This document shows positions 22,013 through 31,176 of a DNA stretch of 64,000 nucleotides, one piece after another (position 1 is the first letter of the stretch; the number at the start of each line of letters is the position of its first letter). Source of the stretch: Chiridota heheva. Taxonomy: Eukaryota; Echinodermata; Holothuroidea; Apodida; Chiridotidae. The notes beneath the pieces were generated by a model. The model worked only from the letters and a program-made list of their open reading frames with translations, was not told where the DNA came from and made no database searches. Made by a program: the position numbers and the translations under genes. The DNA lies in the NCBI GenBank assembly GCA_020152595.1, contig JAIGNY010000659.1:1157001-1221000 (forward strand). Reading direction: 5' to 3'.

Positions 22013-22198
22013 CACATAGAGTACTGGTTCTCCAATCATCCACCATGATGCCATGCCATCTGCAAAACAAAGCAAAGGCAAGAATATCACTGCATAAGCC
22101 CACATAGTCTGGGTACGTGGCGCAGCCATCAAACAGGCAGTCCTGGTAGAAATCGTTTGATTCTGTTGGATAGGATGATATGCAAGCAGCGAATGGAC
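22013..22198 (-). CDS. C8 domain exon
   Basis: A 186-nt, 62-codon exon, phase 1 on both sides, with acceptor CTATTTTGCAG and donor GTGAGC. It encodes GPFAACISSYPTESNDFYQD, then CLFDGCATYPDYVGLCSDIL, AFALFCRWHGIMVDDWR and TSTLC. The order PF-x-x-C, (Y)x-D-C-x-x-D-x-C, LC...L..(Y/F)A..C, G...-WR...C is the classic C8 domain that follows VWD in mucins, VWF and zonadhesin. The C8 domain continues from the upstream exon (23242-23461) and passes in phase to TIL (20369-20580). Confidence 0.93.
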
Positions 22199-22379
22199 CT
22201 GCAAAATAGACAAAAGAGGTCAAAAGAATGGGTTGAAGAAAATAAAGACCGTACAGACATGACAAGCTACAAAAAATACTATAGCCAAGAGAGAAAATGA
22301 AGCTTGCCTTAAATGGCTTGGCGGTGTTTAAACAACATGTCAACAGTGGTAGACCAAAGTTAAAATAATTCTAGTGTGA

Positions 22380-22640
22380 CATTAAGAGAAGAAGATAAAG
22401 AATGGTTTGGTTCAGTGCTGTTTAACGACATGTCAACAGGAGATTCTAAGGTAACATTAAAACAACAAAGATTTGTCTTAGTTCGGTGACGTTTACAAAA
22501 ACATCGACAGAGAGATTCTTGGTAACATTAATTGAACATGAAGATCTGTTTGGTTCGGTGCTGTTTACAGACACGTCAACAGAAAAATTCTAAGGTAACA
22601 TTAAGAGAACATGAAGATTGATTTGGTTCCGTGCTGTTTA
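22380..22640. repeat. ~60-bp direct repeat (GGTTCRGTGCTGTTTAAC...)
   Basis: Four diverged copies of a segment with TTGGTTCGGTGCTGTTTA, ACATGTCAACAG, ATTCTAAGGTAACATTAA and GAAGAT. The last copy is cut by the first piggyBac-like MITE at 22638. Confidence 0.75.
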
Positions 22641-22745
22641 ACCCTCACTCTACCATGCGAGATATTATCGCCGTTTTGGGTGCCCCATCTTTGGCCCCGC
22701 CTCCTGAGCGCATTTTCAAAAAAGTGCTGGTAGAGTAAGGGTTAA
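22638..22745. mobile_element. piggyBac-like MITE, copy 1
   Basis: A 108-bp non-coding element flanked by TTAA on both sides. It starts TTAACCCTCACTCTACCA and ends TGGTAGAGTAAGGGTTAA, terminal inverted repeats with one mismatch. The TTAA target duplication with CCC/GGG ends is the hallmark of the piggyBac superfamily. It inserted into one copy of the adjoining direct repeat, in the intron between the C8 exons. Confidence 0.85.
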
Positions 22746-22881
22746 TCAATCCGCAACAAATGCGCCAACTCGAAAATATAGGCAGCATAGTCCCAGTAGG
22801 TGGCCCAGCTGGTCCCGGAAGAGGAAAGGGCCCGACTCTGCTGCCTGGAAGACAGAGGACCCTTCAATAATCATGCCTTGA

Positions 22882-22991
22882 TTAACGCTTACTCTACCAC
22901 GCCGGTGATATTATTGCTGTTTTGAGTGCCCCATTTTTGGCCCCGCCTCCCGAGCGCATTTTCAAAAAAGTGCTGGTAGAGTAAGGATTAA
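22882..22991. mobile_element. piggyBac-like MITE, copy 2
   Basis: A 110-bp element starting TTAACGCTTACTCTACCACG and ending TGGTAGAGTAAGGATTAA, in the same orientation as copy 1 and with the same interior (TTTTGAGTGCCCCATTTTTG, CGCATTTTCAAAAAAGTGCT). It lies 136 bp from copy 1. Its terminal CCC/GGG has decayed. Confidence 0.82.
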
Positions 22992-23241
22992 TGGAACGTC
23001 ATCAAAATCATTACTTTCAAAAATTTCGCCAAAATTATCACACACAAATACTTCTTGCAGCAATGTGTTTGACAACTGCTGTTGGAAATCAAACAACTAT
23101 GCTATCAAAAGAAATAACTTTATAGCTTTCATTGCTACCAAACTAGAACTATCAGAAGGACAGCATGCTCGACTATTCAAAGTTTGCATGCTCATCTATT
23201 CAAAGTTTGCATAAAGAATGGGCTTGTTAAGGATCTAGTAC

Positions 23242-23461
23242 CTATTTCTTTGTAATAACCAATACAAATTTCAAGAGCTTTCCTTGATACCAAAAAAACT
23301 ACTGCTTTACCATTTCTGTCTTGCAATGTACTGCACTGCACCTTGGAGGCATCAATGGCAGTGATGTCATTCTGACTGCATGGGTCAATGACTGGAGTAG
23401 CCAGATCACTGCACTCACCACGGTTAGTAATGTAACTATTGGCAAACAGCTGGATGGACTC
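23242..23461 (-). CDS. VWD C-terminal / C8 N-terminal linker exon
   Basis: A 220-nt exon, phase 0 to phase 1, with acceptor TTTCCCTCCAG and donor GTACTA. It starts ESIQLFANSYITNRGECSDL, includes DPCSQNDITAID and KVQCSTLQDRNG, and ends ALEICIGYYKEI. In VWD proteins this span contains the end of VWD (x-x-x-FANS(W), matching LFANSYI) and the first cysteines of C8 with the C-x-x-L motif (CSTL). It joins VWD exon 24560-24715 at phase 0 and C8 exon 22013-22198 at phase 1, giving ...YKEIGPFAAC. Four cysteines are seen. The domain boundary is inferred from position; the reading frame and splice sites are clear. Confidence 0.88.
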
Positions 23462-23773
23462 CTGGAGGGAAAGCAAACCAAAAAAATGCTCAAAACAAAA
23501 ACAAAAAACTCAAAGAGAATTTTATTGATGAGAACATGTCCATTCAAACCCACTAGCCCTCTTTCTTTGCCACTAAAATCTATTAAAAAGTTCAATCGAT
23601 GCTCGAGCCAGAAACACCCATCTGGCTGGTGCCTTGTTGTAAGGGGATGAGAGTACATGGCTTCCCCTAGCTACGATGCCAGTTCATCGCAGGTTAATTT
23701 TCCCGCACTGTTGGTACTCATTTTACAACTGTGTGGACTACACCAAATAAGAGTAAAGTGTCTTGTTCAAGCA

Positions 23774-24037
23774 TTAGTTGTTCTACTCCTTAAAGTTTCA
23801 AACAGTCAGACCCGACCTGATACATAACCAGGTCGGGTCAGACTTTTCCTCTTTATTTTCATCATTCTGAAAACCTTACTTGTTGTGGAAGTTGGTGCTG
23901 AGTATCATATTAGCAATGGATGAAGTCCTTATTGTGTGGTTATCTTAATTAAGATAAAGTGGTCTCACTATTTGCTACAGTAAGTTTGCGGTTATGATTT
24001 GCTGGAACAAATTTTTAAGGAGAAAGACAAGTCATGA
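23774..24037. mobile_element. 264-bp foldback/MITE-like element with GTCTGACCCGACCTG hairpin, copy 1
   Basis: Begins TTAGTTGTTCTACTCCTTAA and ends AAGGAGAAAGACAAGTCATG; the ends form an imperfect inverted repeat (about 17 of 22). Near the left it has a strong internal hairpin, CAGTCAGACCCGACCTG pairing with CAGGTCGGGTCAGACT across an 11-base loop. Copies of nearly the same length occur at 36061-36324 and, inverted, at 45132-45396. Non-coding. Confidence 0.75.
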
Positions 24038-24384
24038 GGACACAATGCAGCGCTTACAACATGAGTCAAATATGGTACCTTTCCAAAACTAGCTTCTTAA
24101 AGGTGTACGGACAGGAAGAGATAAAAGAGCATTAAATGCTGCAAACAACACTCTTTAAACAGTCACAATATCACTTAGTAGTATTAACGTTATGACAAAT
24201 CAAAGTTTGTACAAAAGTGATGATGTATGAAGAAGAATATAGTAAAAATCATGTAATGTAATTATTTGTATTTTATTTCCCAAGTTCTCAAATTGCATTC
24301 TATACGTTTAAATCTGGGTCAAGGTTATAATAATAATATCCAAATTCCCGTTCACTAAAGCCAACTTCTCCAATTCAAAATATT

Positions 24385-24535
24385 TGTGGGAATAGCAGCT
24401 AGCTAGTTGTACTGTATTAGTACTGCGTAGGATTTTTGCCCCACTTAGTTACACAGATTTTGGTGCTAGGCAAATTCATGCGGTGATTGTTGAAAAAGCT
24501 GTCAATCATTTAACTCAGACAGGTCAATTGCTCTA
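24385..24535. mobile_element. Half-copy of the 28.7-kb palindromic element
   Basis: Carries CTAGCTAGTTGTACTGTA, CCCCACTTAGTTAC, CAGATTTTGGTGCTAGGCAA and TTTAACTCAGACAGGT, matching the inverse of 29160-29285. Only one arm is present, and it ends 25 bp from the donor side of the VWD exon at 24560. Confidence 0.7.
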
Positions 24536-24559
24536 AAATATGAAAAGTATGACACTTAC

Positions 24560-24715
24560 AATCACACCAGATGCAGAGGTAAAGTCATCACCGGGATTGT
24601 CATTGAAGTTCCCACACAAACCGCACATTTGTCCCTTGTATGAGATGTCAACGTATACCACCACAGTATTAAGACCATCATATTCTACAATGACACCGAA
24701 GGAAGTCTTCACCAC
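24560..24715 (-). CDS. VWD domain exon with CGLCGN motif
   Basis: A 156-nt, 52-codon exon, phase 0 on both sides, with acceptor CCACGGCAG and donor GTAAGT. It reads VVKTSFGVIVEYDG, then LNTVVVYVDISYKGQMCGLC followed by GNFNDNPGDDFTSASGVI. The T-x-FG-(V/L)-x-V-x-YDG strand and the CGLCGN-(F/Y)-N...DD motif are the strongest signature of a von Willebrand factor D domain. The D-domain CGLCG motif is linked to disulfide-bonded assembly in VWF and gel-forming mucins. A half-copy of the palindromic element at 28.7-29.6 kb ends about 25 bp from the donor of this exon. Confidence 0.95.
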
Positions 24716-25429
24716 CTGCCGTGGTAGAAATGATTTTAATCTATTACAAATGGTGAATAATCAAGCATAATTATAATATCTGCATCATAAATTCAGCAAG
24801 GTCTGTGTGGATCAGCGGTGTTTAACAACACCTGGATAGCATGGTTTATAGGGGTAGTGTGGTGGGGAAGTCCAAGATAGACAACACGACCACTAATGCA
24901 TTTCAGACATAATATTTGTTTGTAATTGATATTAACAATTGCTCTACATGACACTTTCTTAGCCACAAGATACGAAATTAAAACTGTCTGAATGACAGCA
25001 TGCTCGACTATTCAAAGGTGCAGGGGAGTGTGCTACTTGAAGGAAGTAAGCAGTTACTTATCCCATAACTTCCAATGACAGAAATTTTGATAACAAGCTA
25101 AGCTTTAGGGAAGTCCACTTAGTATCTATCTCTTTGTATCTGTATCTACACACAGTATTTAATTCTTTGTTTTCATTTTTGGTTCTGATGCCATCAGCAT
25201 CAGGAACCTATGCTGTGGTGTAGGGGTGTGTATGTGAGTATGTGTGTGTGTGGGTGTGACATTTTGCTTTAAAACATATCTCATTTATTCACTTTTTAAT
25301 AATGCTTATTTATCAAATGTTGACATACATCCAATAGGCACTGCAATTACTGTAGCAAAGTATGAAATGTCAATAGCTTGATGATTCCACCTGAAAGTCA
25401 TCTAACCCCTCCAACGCCATCCATTCGTT

Positions 25430-27075
25430 CCTCCCTGATAACATCCTTCCCTCCCTCCCCAATGCCAACCATCCATCCCTCCCTCCACGATGCCATCCAT
25501 CCGTCACCAATGCCATCCCCATCCCTCTCTCTCCTGATACCTTCCACCCCTTTCTCCTTCCCCGATGCTATCCATCCCTACCCTTAATGCCATCCATCCC
25601 TACCCTCAATGCCATCCACCCCTACCTCTCACATGCCATCCACCCCTACCTCCCACATGCCATCCATATCTCCTTCTCTAATGCCATTTAGCCCTTCTCC
25701 CTGATGCCATCCATCCCTCCTCCCTGATGCCATCCATCCCTCCTCCCTGATGCCATCCATCCCTCCTCCCGGATGCCATCCATCCCTCCCTCCCTGATGC
25801 CATCCATCTTTCTCTCCCTCCCTCCATGATGCCATCCATCCATCCCTCCCTCCCTGATGCCATCCCTTCCTCCCTCCCTGATGCCATCCATTACTCCCTC
25901 CTTGATGCCATCCATCCCTCCCTCCATGATGCCATCCATCCCTCCTTCCCAGACATCCATCCATCCCTCCCTCCTGATGCCATCCATCCCTCCCTCCCTG
26001 ATGCCATCCATCCCTCCCTCCCCTGATGCCATCCATCCCTCCCTCCCTGATGCCATCCATCCCTCCCTCCCTGATGCCATCCATCCCTCCCTCCCTGATG
26101 CCATCCATTCCTCCCTCCCTGATGCCATCCATTCCTCCCTCCTTGATGCCATCCATCCCTCCTTCCCTCATGCCATCCATCCCTCCCTCCCTGATGGCAT
26201 CCATTCCTCCCTCCCTCTCTGATGCCATCCATTCCTCCCTCCTCTCTGATGCCATCCATTCCTCCCTCCCTCCCTGATGCCATCCATTCCTGACTCCTGA
26301 TGCCATCCATTCCTTCCTCCCTGATGCCATCCCTCCCTCCCTCCCCCTCCTTCCTGCCTGATGCCATCCATCCCTCCCTCCTTGATGCCATCCATCCCTC
26401 CCTTCCTGATGCCATCCATTCCATCCCTCCCTCCCTGATGCCATCCAACCCTCGATCCTCCCCGATGCCATCCATCCCTCGATCCTCCCTGATGCCATCC
26501 ATCCCTCGATCCTCCCTGATGCCATTCATCCCTCGATCCTCCCTGATGCCATTCATCCCTCGATCCTCCCTGATGCCATTCATCCCTCCCTCCCTTCCTG
26601 ATGCCATCCATCCCTCCCCAATGCAATCAATTTTTCCCTTCCTGATGGCATCTATTGCCATCTATCCCTCACTCCCTAATGCCATTCATCCCCCCTCCCC
26701 AATGCCATCCATCTCTTCCTTCCCCACTGCCATCCATCTCTCTCCCAGAGACCATCTATCCTTCCCCCACTCTTGCCATCCATCCCTCCCTCTCACTATT
26801 GTCTCCATCCATCCCTCCCTGATGCCATCCATTCCTCCCCAATAACATACATCCTTCCCCAATGCCATCCATCCTTCCCCGATACAATCCATCCCTCCCT
26901 CCCCGATACCATCCATCCTTCCCTAAAGTTATCCATCCCTCCCTCCATGATGCTATCCTTTCCACCCTCCCCAATGCCATCAATCCACCATCCTCCCCTG
27001 TTGATGTCATCTATCCCCTCCTCTCAATGCCATTCATCCATTTCTTCCGAAAGCCATCCATCTCTCTCCTCCCCG
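25430..27075. repeat. 24-bp minisatellite (GATGCCATCCATCCCTCCCT)
   Basis: About 65-70 tandem copies of a unit of 22-26 bp, GATGCCATCCATCCCTCCCT plus CCCT. Subfamilies appear in order along the array: CTCCCTGATG in the centre, then CTCGATCCTCCCTGATG at 26450-26590, then CCCCAATG/CCCCGATAC at the right. The plus strand is extremely pyrimidine-rich. The 250-300-codon frames on the minus strand (GWHQGGRD, EGGMDGI) come from the repeat and have no splice context. The array lies in the intron between two VWD exons. Confidence 0.95.
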
Positions 27076-27206
27076 AAATTTTTTCCAATTTTGATGAAAT
27101 GATTTTTTTAGTATTTAAAGGTGTTTTATGCAAATTAGCTAATTTTCCAGCTACTTTTTCTGAACAAAAAAAAAAAAAGCTTCATAACACAAAAAGAATT
27201 TCATAC

Positions 27207-27314
27207 CACAAAATCACCAGCTGGTGTGATGGTGAATGATCCGGGCACTGTAAAAGGCAGGTTAACACTAGCTCCATCTGCTAGAATATTTCTCTGCTCC
27301 ATAACAACCACATA
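27207..27314 (-). CDS. VWD domain exon, middle
   Basis: A 108-nt, 36-codon exon, phase 0 on both sides, with acceptor GTTCTTTTCAG and donor GTATGA. It encodes YVVVMEQRNILADGASVN, then LPFTVPGSFTITPAGDFV. It fits the middle beta-strands of a VWD domain (V-x-(L/M)-x-Q......(V)NLP...I), between the GDPH-containing exon at 28127-28347 and the CGLCGN exon at 24560-24715, with phase 0 on both sides. Short repeats of about 33-36 bp (ACTGAAAAGGACACAAAATA-like) begin at its acceptor and run to about 27540. The acceptor itself appears to be part of the repeat unit. Confidence 0.85.
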
Positions 27315-28126
27315 CTGAAAAGAACACAACATACAACTGTTAACCCCATACAGAAAGGAACACAAAATACAACCGTTAACCATAAACTGAAAAGGACACA
27401 AAATACAAGCGTTATCCACATACTGAAAAGAACACAAAATACAATTGTTATAACCACAAACTGAAAAGGACACAAACTACAATGGTTAACCACATATTAA
27501 AAAGGACAACCATTAACCACATACTAAAAAGGACACAAAATAAAATGTCACTCCATTTAAATTTCTAAACCACCAACCATTGAGGCCTGCTTTATTTTAC
27601 TTTTCAGACAACTTCCCAAAAAAGTCATTTTATTACTTTCCTGGTTCAGTTGCCATGACAATAGTAACATTTTCTAAAACACAAATGAACAGCATATGAC
27701 CCTTTGAGATTTTTTTTTTGAAGGACAATCCCAAGCATAATCGATAGGAATTGTCCCAATTGATAGGAATTGTCGTTTAACATCCTCATCGGATGACTGG
27801 CGGGTGCCATCCAACCATTTTCCACTACTCCCAAAGGCTGGATGACCATGTAAGCATGAATACATTTATTCTGGTGTAAGTTGTCCTTCTGTGCAATCCA
27901 GAGCTCACTTCCATCTAACAGAGAGCTTGCTGTAGATATGAATGCTGTACTGATATACTAAAGCAAAAATAACTTTAATCTACATATGACAAACAAATCT
28001 TCAACACTTTTGCTTGGGTATGACCAGGGCTGTTAAGTAGTGGGACAAGTTCCCCCAGGAATTACGGCCCTGCGTTTAACAGCAGAGGATTCCCAATGTG
28101 GCAACACTGCATTCATCTTTACTCAC
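27315..28126. other. Intron with ~33-bp repeats
   Basis: Bases 27311-27540 are six or seven copies of ACTGAAAAGGACACAAAATA-CAA-GTTAACCA; one starts at the acceptor of the VWD exon 27207-27314. The rest is unique AT-rich sequence. No exon was found. Confidence 0.6.
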
Positions 28127-28347
28127 CCTGCTACCGATGTTCACAGTTACTTGAGACACTGTTCCATACATAGTCGCAAAGCTGTTACTGCTTGTTGTCA
28201 CCGGAGAATGTCTCACGTTGACCTCAAACGTTGTCTCATCAGCCAAGCAATTGGAAGCATACAAGTATTCACAAAAACCTTGGAAATTGTACTTTCTGCC
28301 ATCAAAAGACTGAAAATGGGGATCCCCTGCCACATAACAAGCTCCAT
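28127..28347 (-). CDS. VWD domain exon, N-terminal, with GDPH site
   Basis: A 221-nt exon, phase 1 to phase 0, with acceptor TCTTTTGACAG and donor GTGAGT. It starts (N)GACYVAGDPHFQSFDG, continues RKYNFQGFCEYLYA and NCLADETTFEVNVRHSP, and ends TVNIGSR. The C-x-x-x-GDPH-(F/Y)-x-(S/T)-FDG-x-x-(Y)-x-FQG-x-C-x-Y start is canonical for VWD. In gel-forming mucins and related proteins the Asp-Pro bond of GDPH is cleaved autocatalytically, so that may happen here and separate the mucin part from the adhesive part. It is spliced directly after the mucin exon 31177-32736 (VITQ-NGACY). The shadow reading frame on the plus strand is not coding. Confidence 0.94.
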
Positions 28348-28690
28348 CTGTCAAAAGATGAAATTTAACATCACCTGTCCTCAAAACCCATATATCTCCT
28401 ACACAAAGTAGGGGACATGGAGTCATACTTTCCTCCACAAAGTAGGGTCTGTGTTTTTCAATCATTTTTTTAATTCTGCCTGAACATAATTTCTTTATCA
28501 CCTTGAAATTTGATTTGAGTCAGGACTTATTAAAAACTTTAAAATTAAAAATCTGTCATTCTGAACCACTTTTCATGAAAAGTTTTCTTATTTCCATGTG
28601 TTTAAATGAACTGATCAGCATTTTACCTATTTTCACATACCTTTGGTGTACTTTGGTAGATTTAGGCTAAATCCAGATCAAACCCTTCAT

Positions 28691-29649
28691 CATAATTGAC
28701 CTCTCTGAGTAAGAAAATAGATCACACCCACCATAGCAATGCGGTAACGAGGTGGGGAAAACAAACCTAAAATCTGGACTTGAATCAATCATGTATTCAT
28801 GACCACTTCTCCGGATCTTTAGCAAAAGGAATTTAAAATAAATATTGTTTGCTAACCGTTCTGAGTAACAGGAATCGGATTCTCAAAGCAGGTAGGTTTG
28901 TAAATCCGATTTGTATTGTTAATCGTCTTGTCTGTCACTCAGTCTGTGTGTACAGAAATTTGCTTTGTGCAGTATATCACATTAACTGCATGAATTTTGC
29001 TGCAAGCTAGCTGTGCTGTAAAGGTACCGCAGGATTTTTGCTCGCTTAGTTGCACAGATTTTGTTGCTAGGCTTATTCGCGCAGTGATTGTTTGAAAAAG
29101 CTGTCCATCAACTTCAGAGAGGTAAATTGTCTTACATGAGACAATCATCTTTGTTGAACCTGTCTGAGTTAGATGATTGATAGCTCTTTCAACCAATCAC
29201 CACGTGAATTTGCCTAGCAACAAAATCTGCGTAACTAAGTGGGGCAAACATCCTACGCAGTACTGGTACAGTACAACTAGCTAGCTGCGCGCGCTCATGT
29301 AGTCAATGCAATTAACTGTACAAAACAAATTTCTGCACACAGACTAAGTGACGGCAAAATGGTGAACAAAATTTGTGCTTACAGGTCCCTGTGGGCTTTT
29401 AAAATCTGATTGCTGTTACCCAGAACATTTAGCAAACTGAATTTTGTTTAACCCTTTTGCTAAAAACTCTAAAGATCTAGAAAAGGGCCATAAATGGATC
29501 AAAGCTTGTGGCAGGCCTCGTGAACATCAAAATTTCAATGCATTGGTAATGCACAATTGCGGATTTCAGGTTTTGTTTGCCCCCACCTAGTTACCGAGTT
29601 GCTATGGTGGGTGTGGCTTATTTCGTGACTCAAGAGACGTCAATTGACT
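28691..29649. mobile_element. ~960-bp imperfect palindrome (foldback element)
   Basis: Arms of about 480 bp pair across a centre at about 29150. Matching blocks from outside in include CACACCCACCATAGCAA (28725) with TTGCTATGGTGGGTGTG (29600), TCTTTAGCAAAAGG (28818) with CCTTTTGCTAAA (29454), GTCTGTGTGTACAGAAATTTG (28942) with CAAATTTCTGCACACAGAC (29328) and CAGATTTTGTTGCTAGGC (29053) with its inverse (29211). The element occupies part of the intron between the mucin and VWD exons. No open frame of note. A one-arm relative lies at 24385-24535. Confidence 0.85.
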
Positions 29650-30009
29650 TTTGAAAAGAAATCATTTCATGGGAGTTTTAATTCCCAAATTTTCTTTCAA
29701 TATTATTGAACCCTCACCCCTTCTCAATCCCTACACACAAAATGTATGTAAGTTATAAGTGTTCTTCTTGTTTTCATTCACCACATTTACAATCAAAATT
29801 CTAATTTTCAAGATTCCAGCTTTAATCAAAACATTGCTAGAAAACCATATAATTTAATTTTGACAAGGTATTGCCTACTTTGTTTCAAAACTCACAAAAT
29901 GTTTTAATTCAAAAATTACTTACCGATGTTTCTCTGACGTAACCTCTGTTAGGCTCTGCATAAAGGATTTTTTGAACACTTTATCTCGTAAATGTTTGAT
30001 TTTTTGTTT

Positions 30010-31050
30010 GTTTGGTGAGGCTAACAACAATACGACAGCAAAGGTCAAATTAAGCCCGAGAGGTTAGATCATTTTAAAGGTAGGAAATAAAGGTAAGAGA
30101 AATTATCTAAGAAAAGGTTTAGAGTCAAACTATGATCATAAGAGGAAGCACAATGGGGTATAAATACCTAAATAAATAAAGATGAAATACGTAGGCAGGG
30201 GGTAGATGGCAAAGGAAGACTAAATATAATTGTAGAGGTGGGGGGGGGAGATGATGACAAAAGGAGATAATTTTATGCAGGAGCTTCTCAGGAAGAGCTT
30301 GGCAATGGAATTGTAAGGAGTGAAGGCAGCTCTGGGAAGGTTGTAGAGCGGGCAGTCAATGAGGACATTATAGGCAGTGAAAGGGAGGGGGAAGCAGTGA
30401 CAGTTATTGCAGAGGGGTGAGGGAACCACTAAGGAGGTGAAAGTGTGTGAGGTGAGTGTGGCCTATCCTAAGGTGGGTAATGCGGGTGTTGTCTTTACAA
30501 GAGAGATTGTGATTAGTGAGTTTGGCCGGAATGGTGGCCTGGACATTGTGGAGTCTGTTATCCATTTGGGAGTCCCATGTAGTTTGCCAGCTGTCACGAA
30601 CAAGGGAAGCAGTAAGCGGTTTGATGAAAGAATGGGTGTTGGGGAAGGGGTTAGGTTGAAAGCAAGCCTAGTAGCTAAATAGGCTTTGTCATTTCCCGGG
30701 ATGCCCATATGGCTGGGTATCCAGAAGAAAATATTGCTTTTCCTGCAAAGGGGAAGGGAAAGGAGTTAACTGAGAAGTAGGTGGGGTGTGGGGTTATCCC
30801 ATTTAAGGATGAGTAAAGAAGAAAGAACAGACTTGGAGTCTTGGAGTAAATGCTTGAGCAGCTGATATGTTCCTTCAATATTTCAAGGGTGGGGGAATAG
30901 AAATATGCCCCTCCCCACTCAATTAATTTCCTCTGTCCTGCAGGAACTTCAACTATTTCCTCACATTCATTCAGTATAAGATTGAGTAGGTCGCACTGCA
31001 TGGTGTACATTTTCAGCCCATTGCACTCAACCACGACAACAAGGCAAATC
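30010..31050 (-). pseudogene. Degenerate LINE RNase H/3' region, copy 1
   Basis: Minus-strand fragments GIPGNDKAYLATRLAFNL, LHGTPKWITDSTMSR and LLYSSLNGITPHPTYFS align in order with the better copy at 60046-61490 (GIPGNDRADAATKLALNL, HGTPKLITNSM). It is the 3' end of a non-LTR retrotransposon with RNase H, probably of the Jockey/I group, heavily frameshifted. Its 5' side stops about 130 bp from the donor of mucin exon 31177-32736. Confidence 0.65.
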
Positions 31051-31176
31051 CTCTCCTATCTCACAACATACAAAATACTCATTCTTATTATTAGTACGAC
31101 AAGTCACGACAGATCAGAATACAGCACGGGAAGTCAAAACAAAAGACAAGAATACAGAATACATCATATAACTTAC

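Noticed and set aside
25629-26661. Long minus-strand frames (GWHQGGRD and EGGMDGI repeats) and plus-strand frames (PSIPPSLM)
   Set aside because: All come from the 24-bp minisatellite, which is open in several frames. Unit length varies with indels and there are no AG/GT borders that fit the gene.
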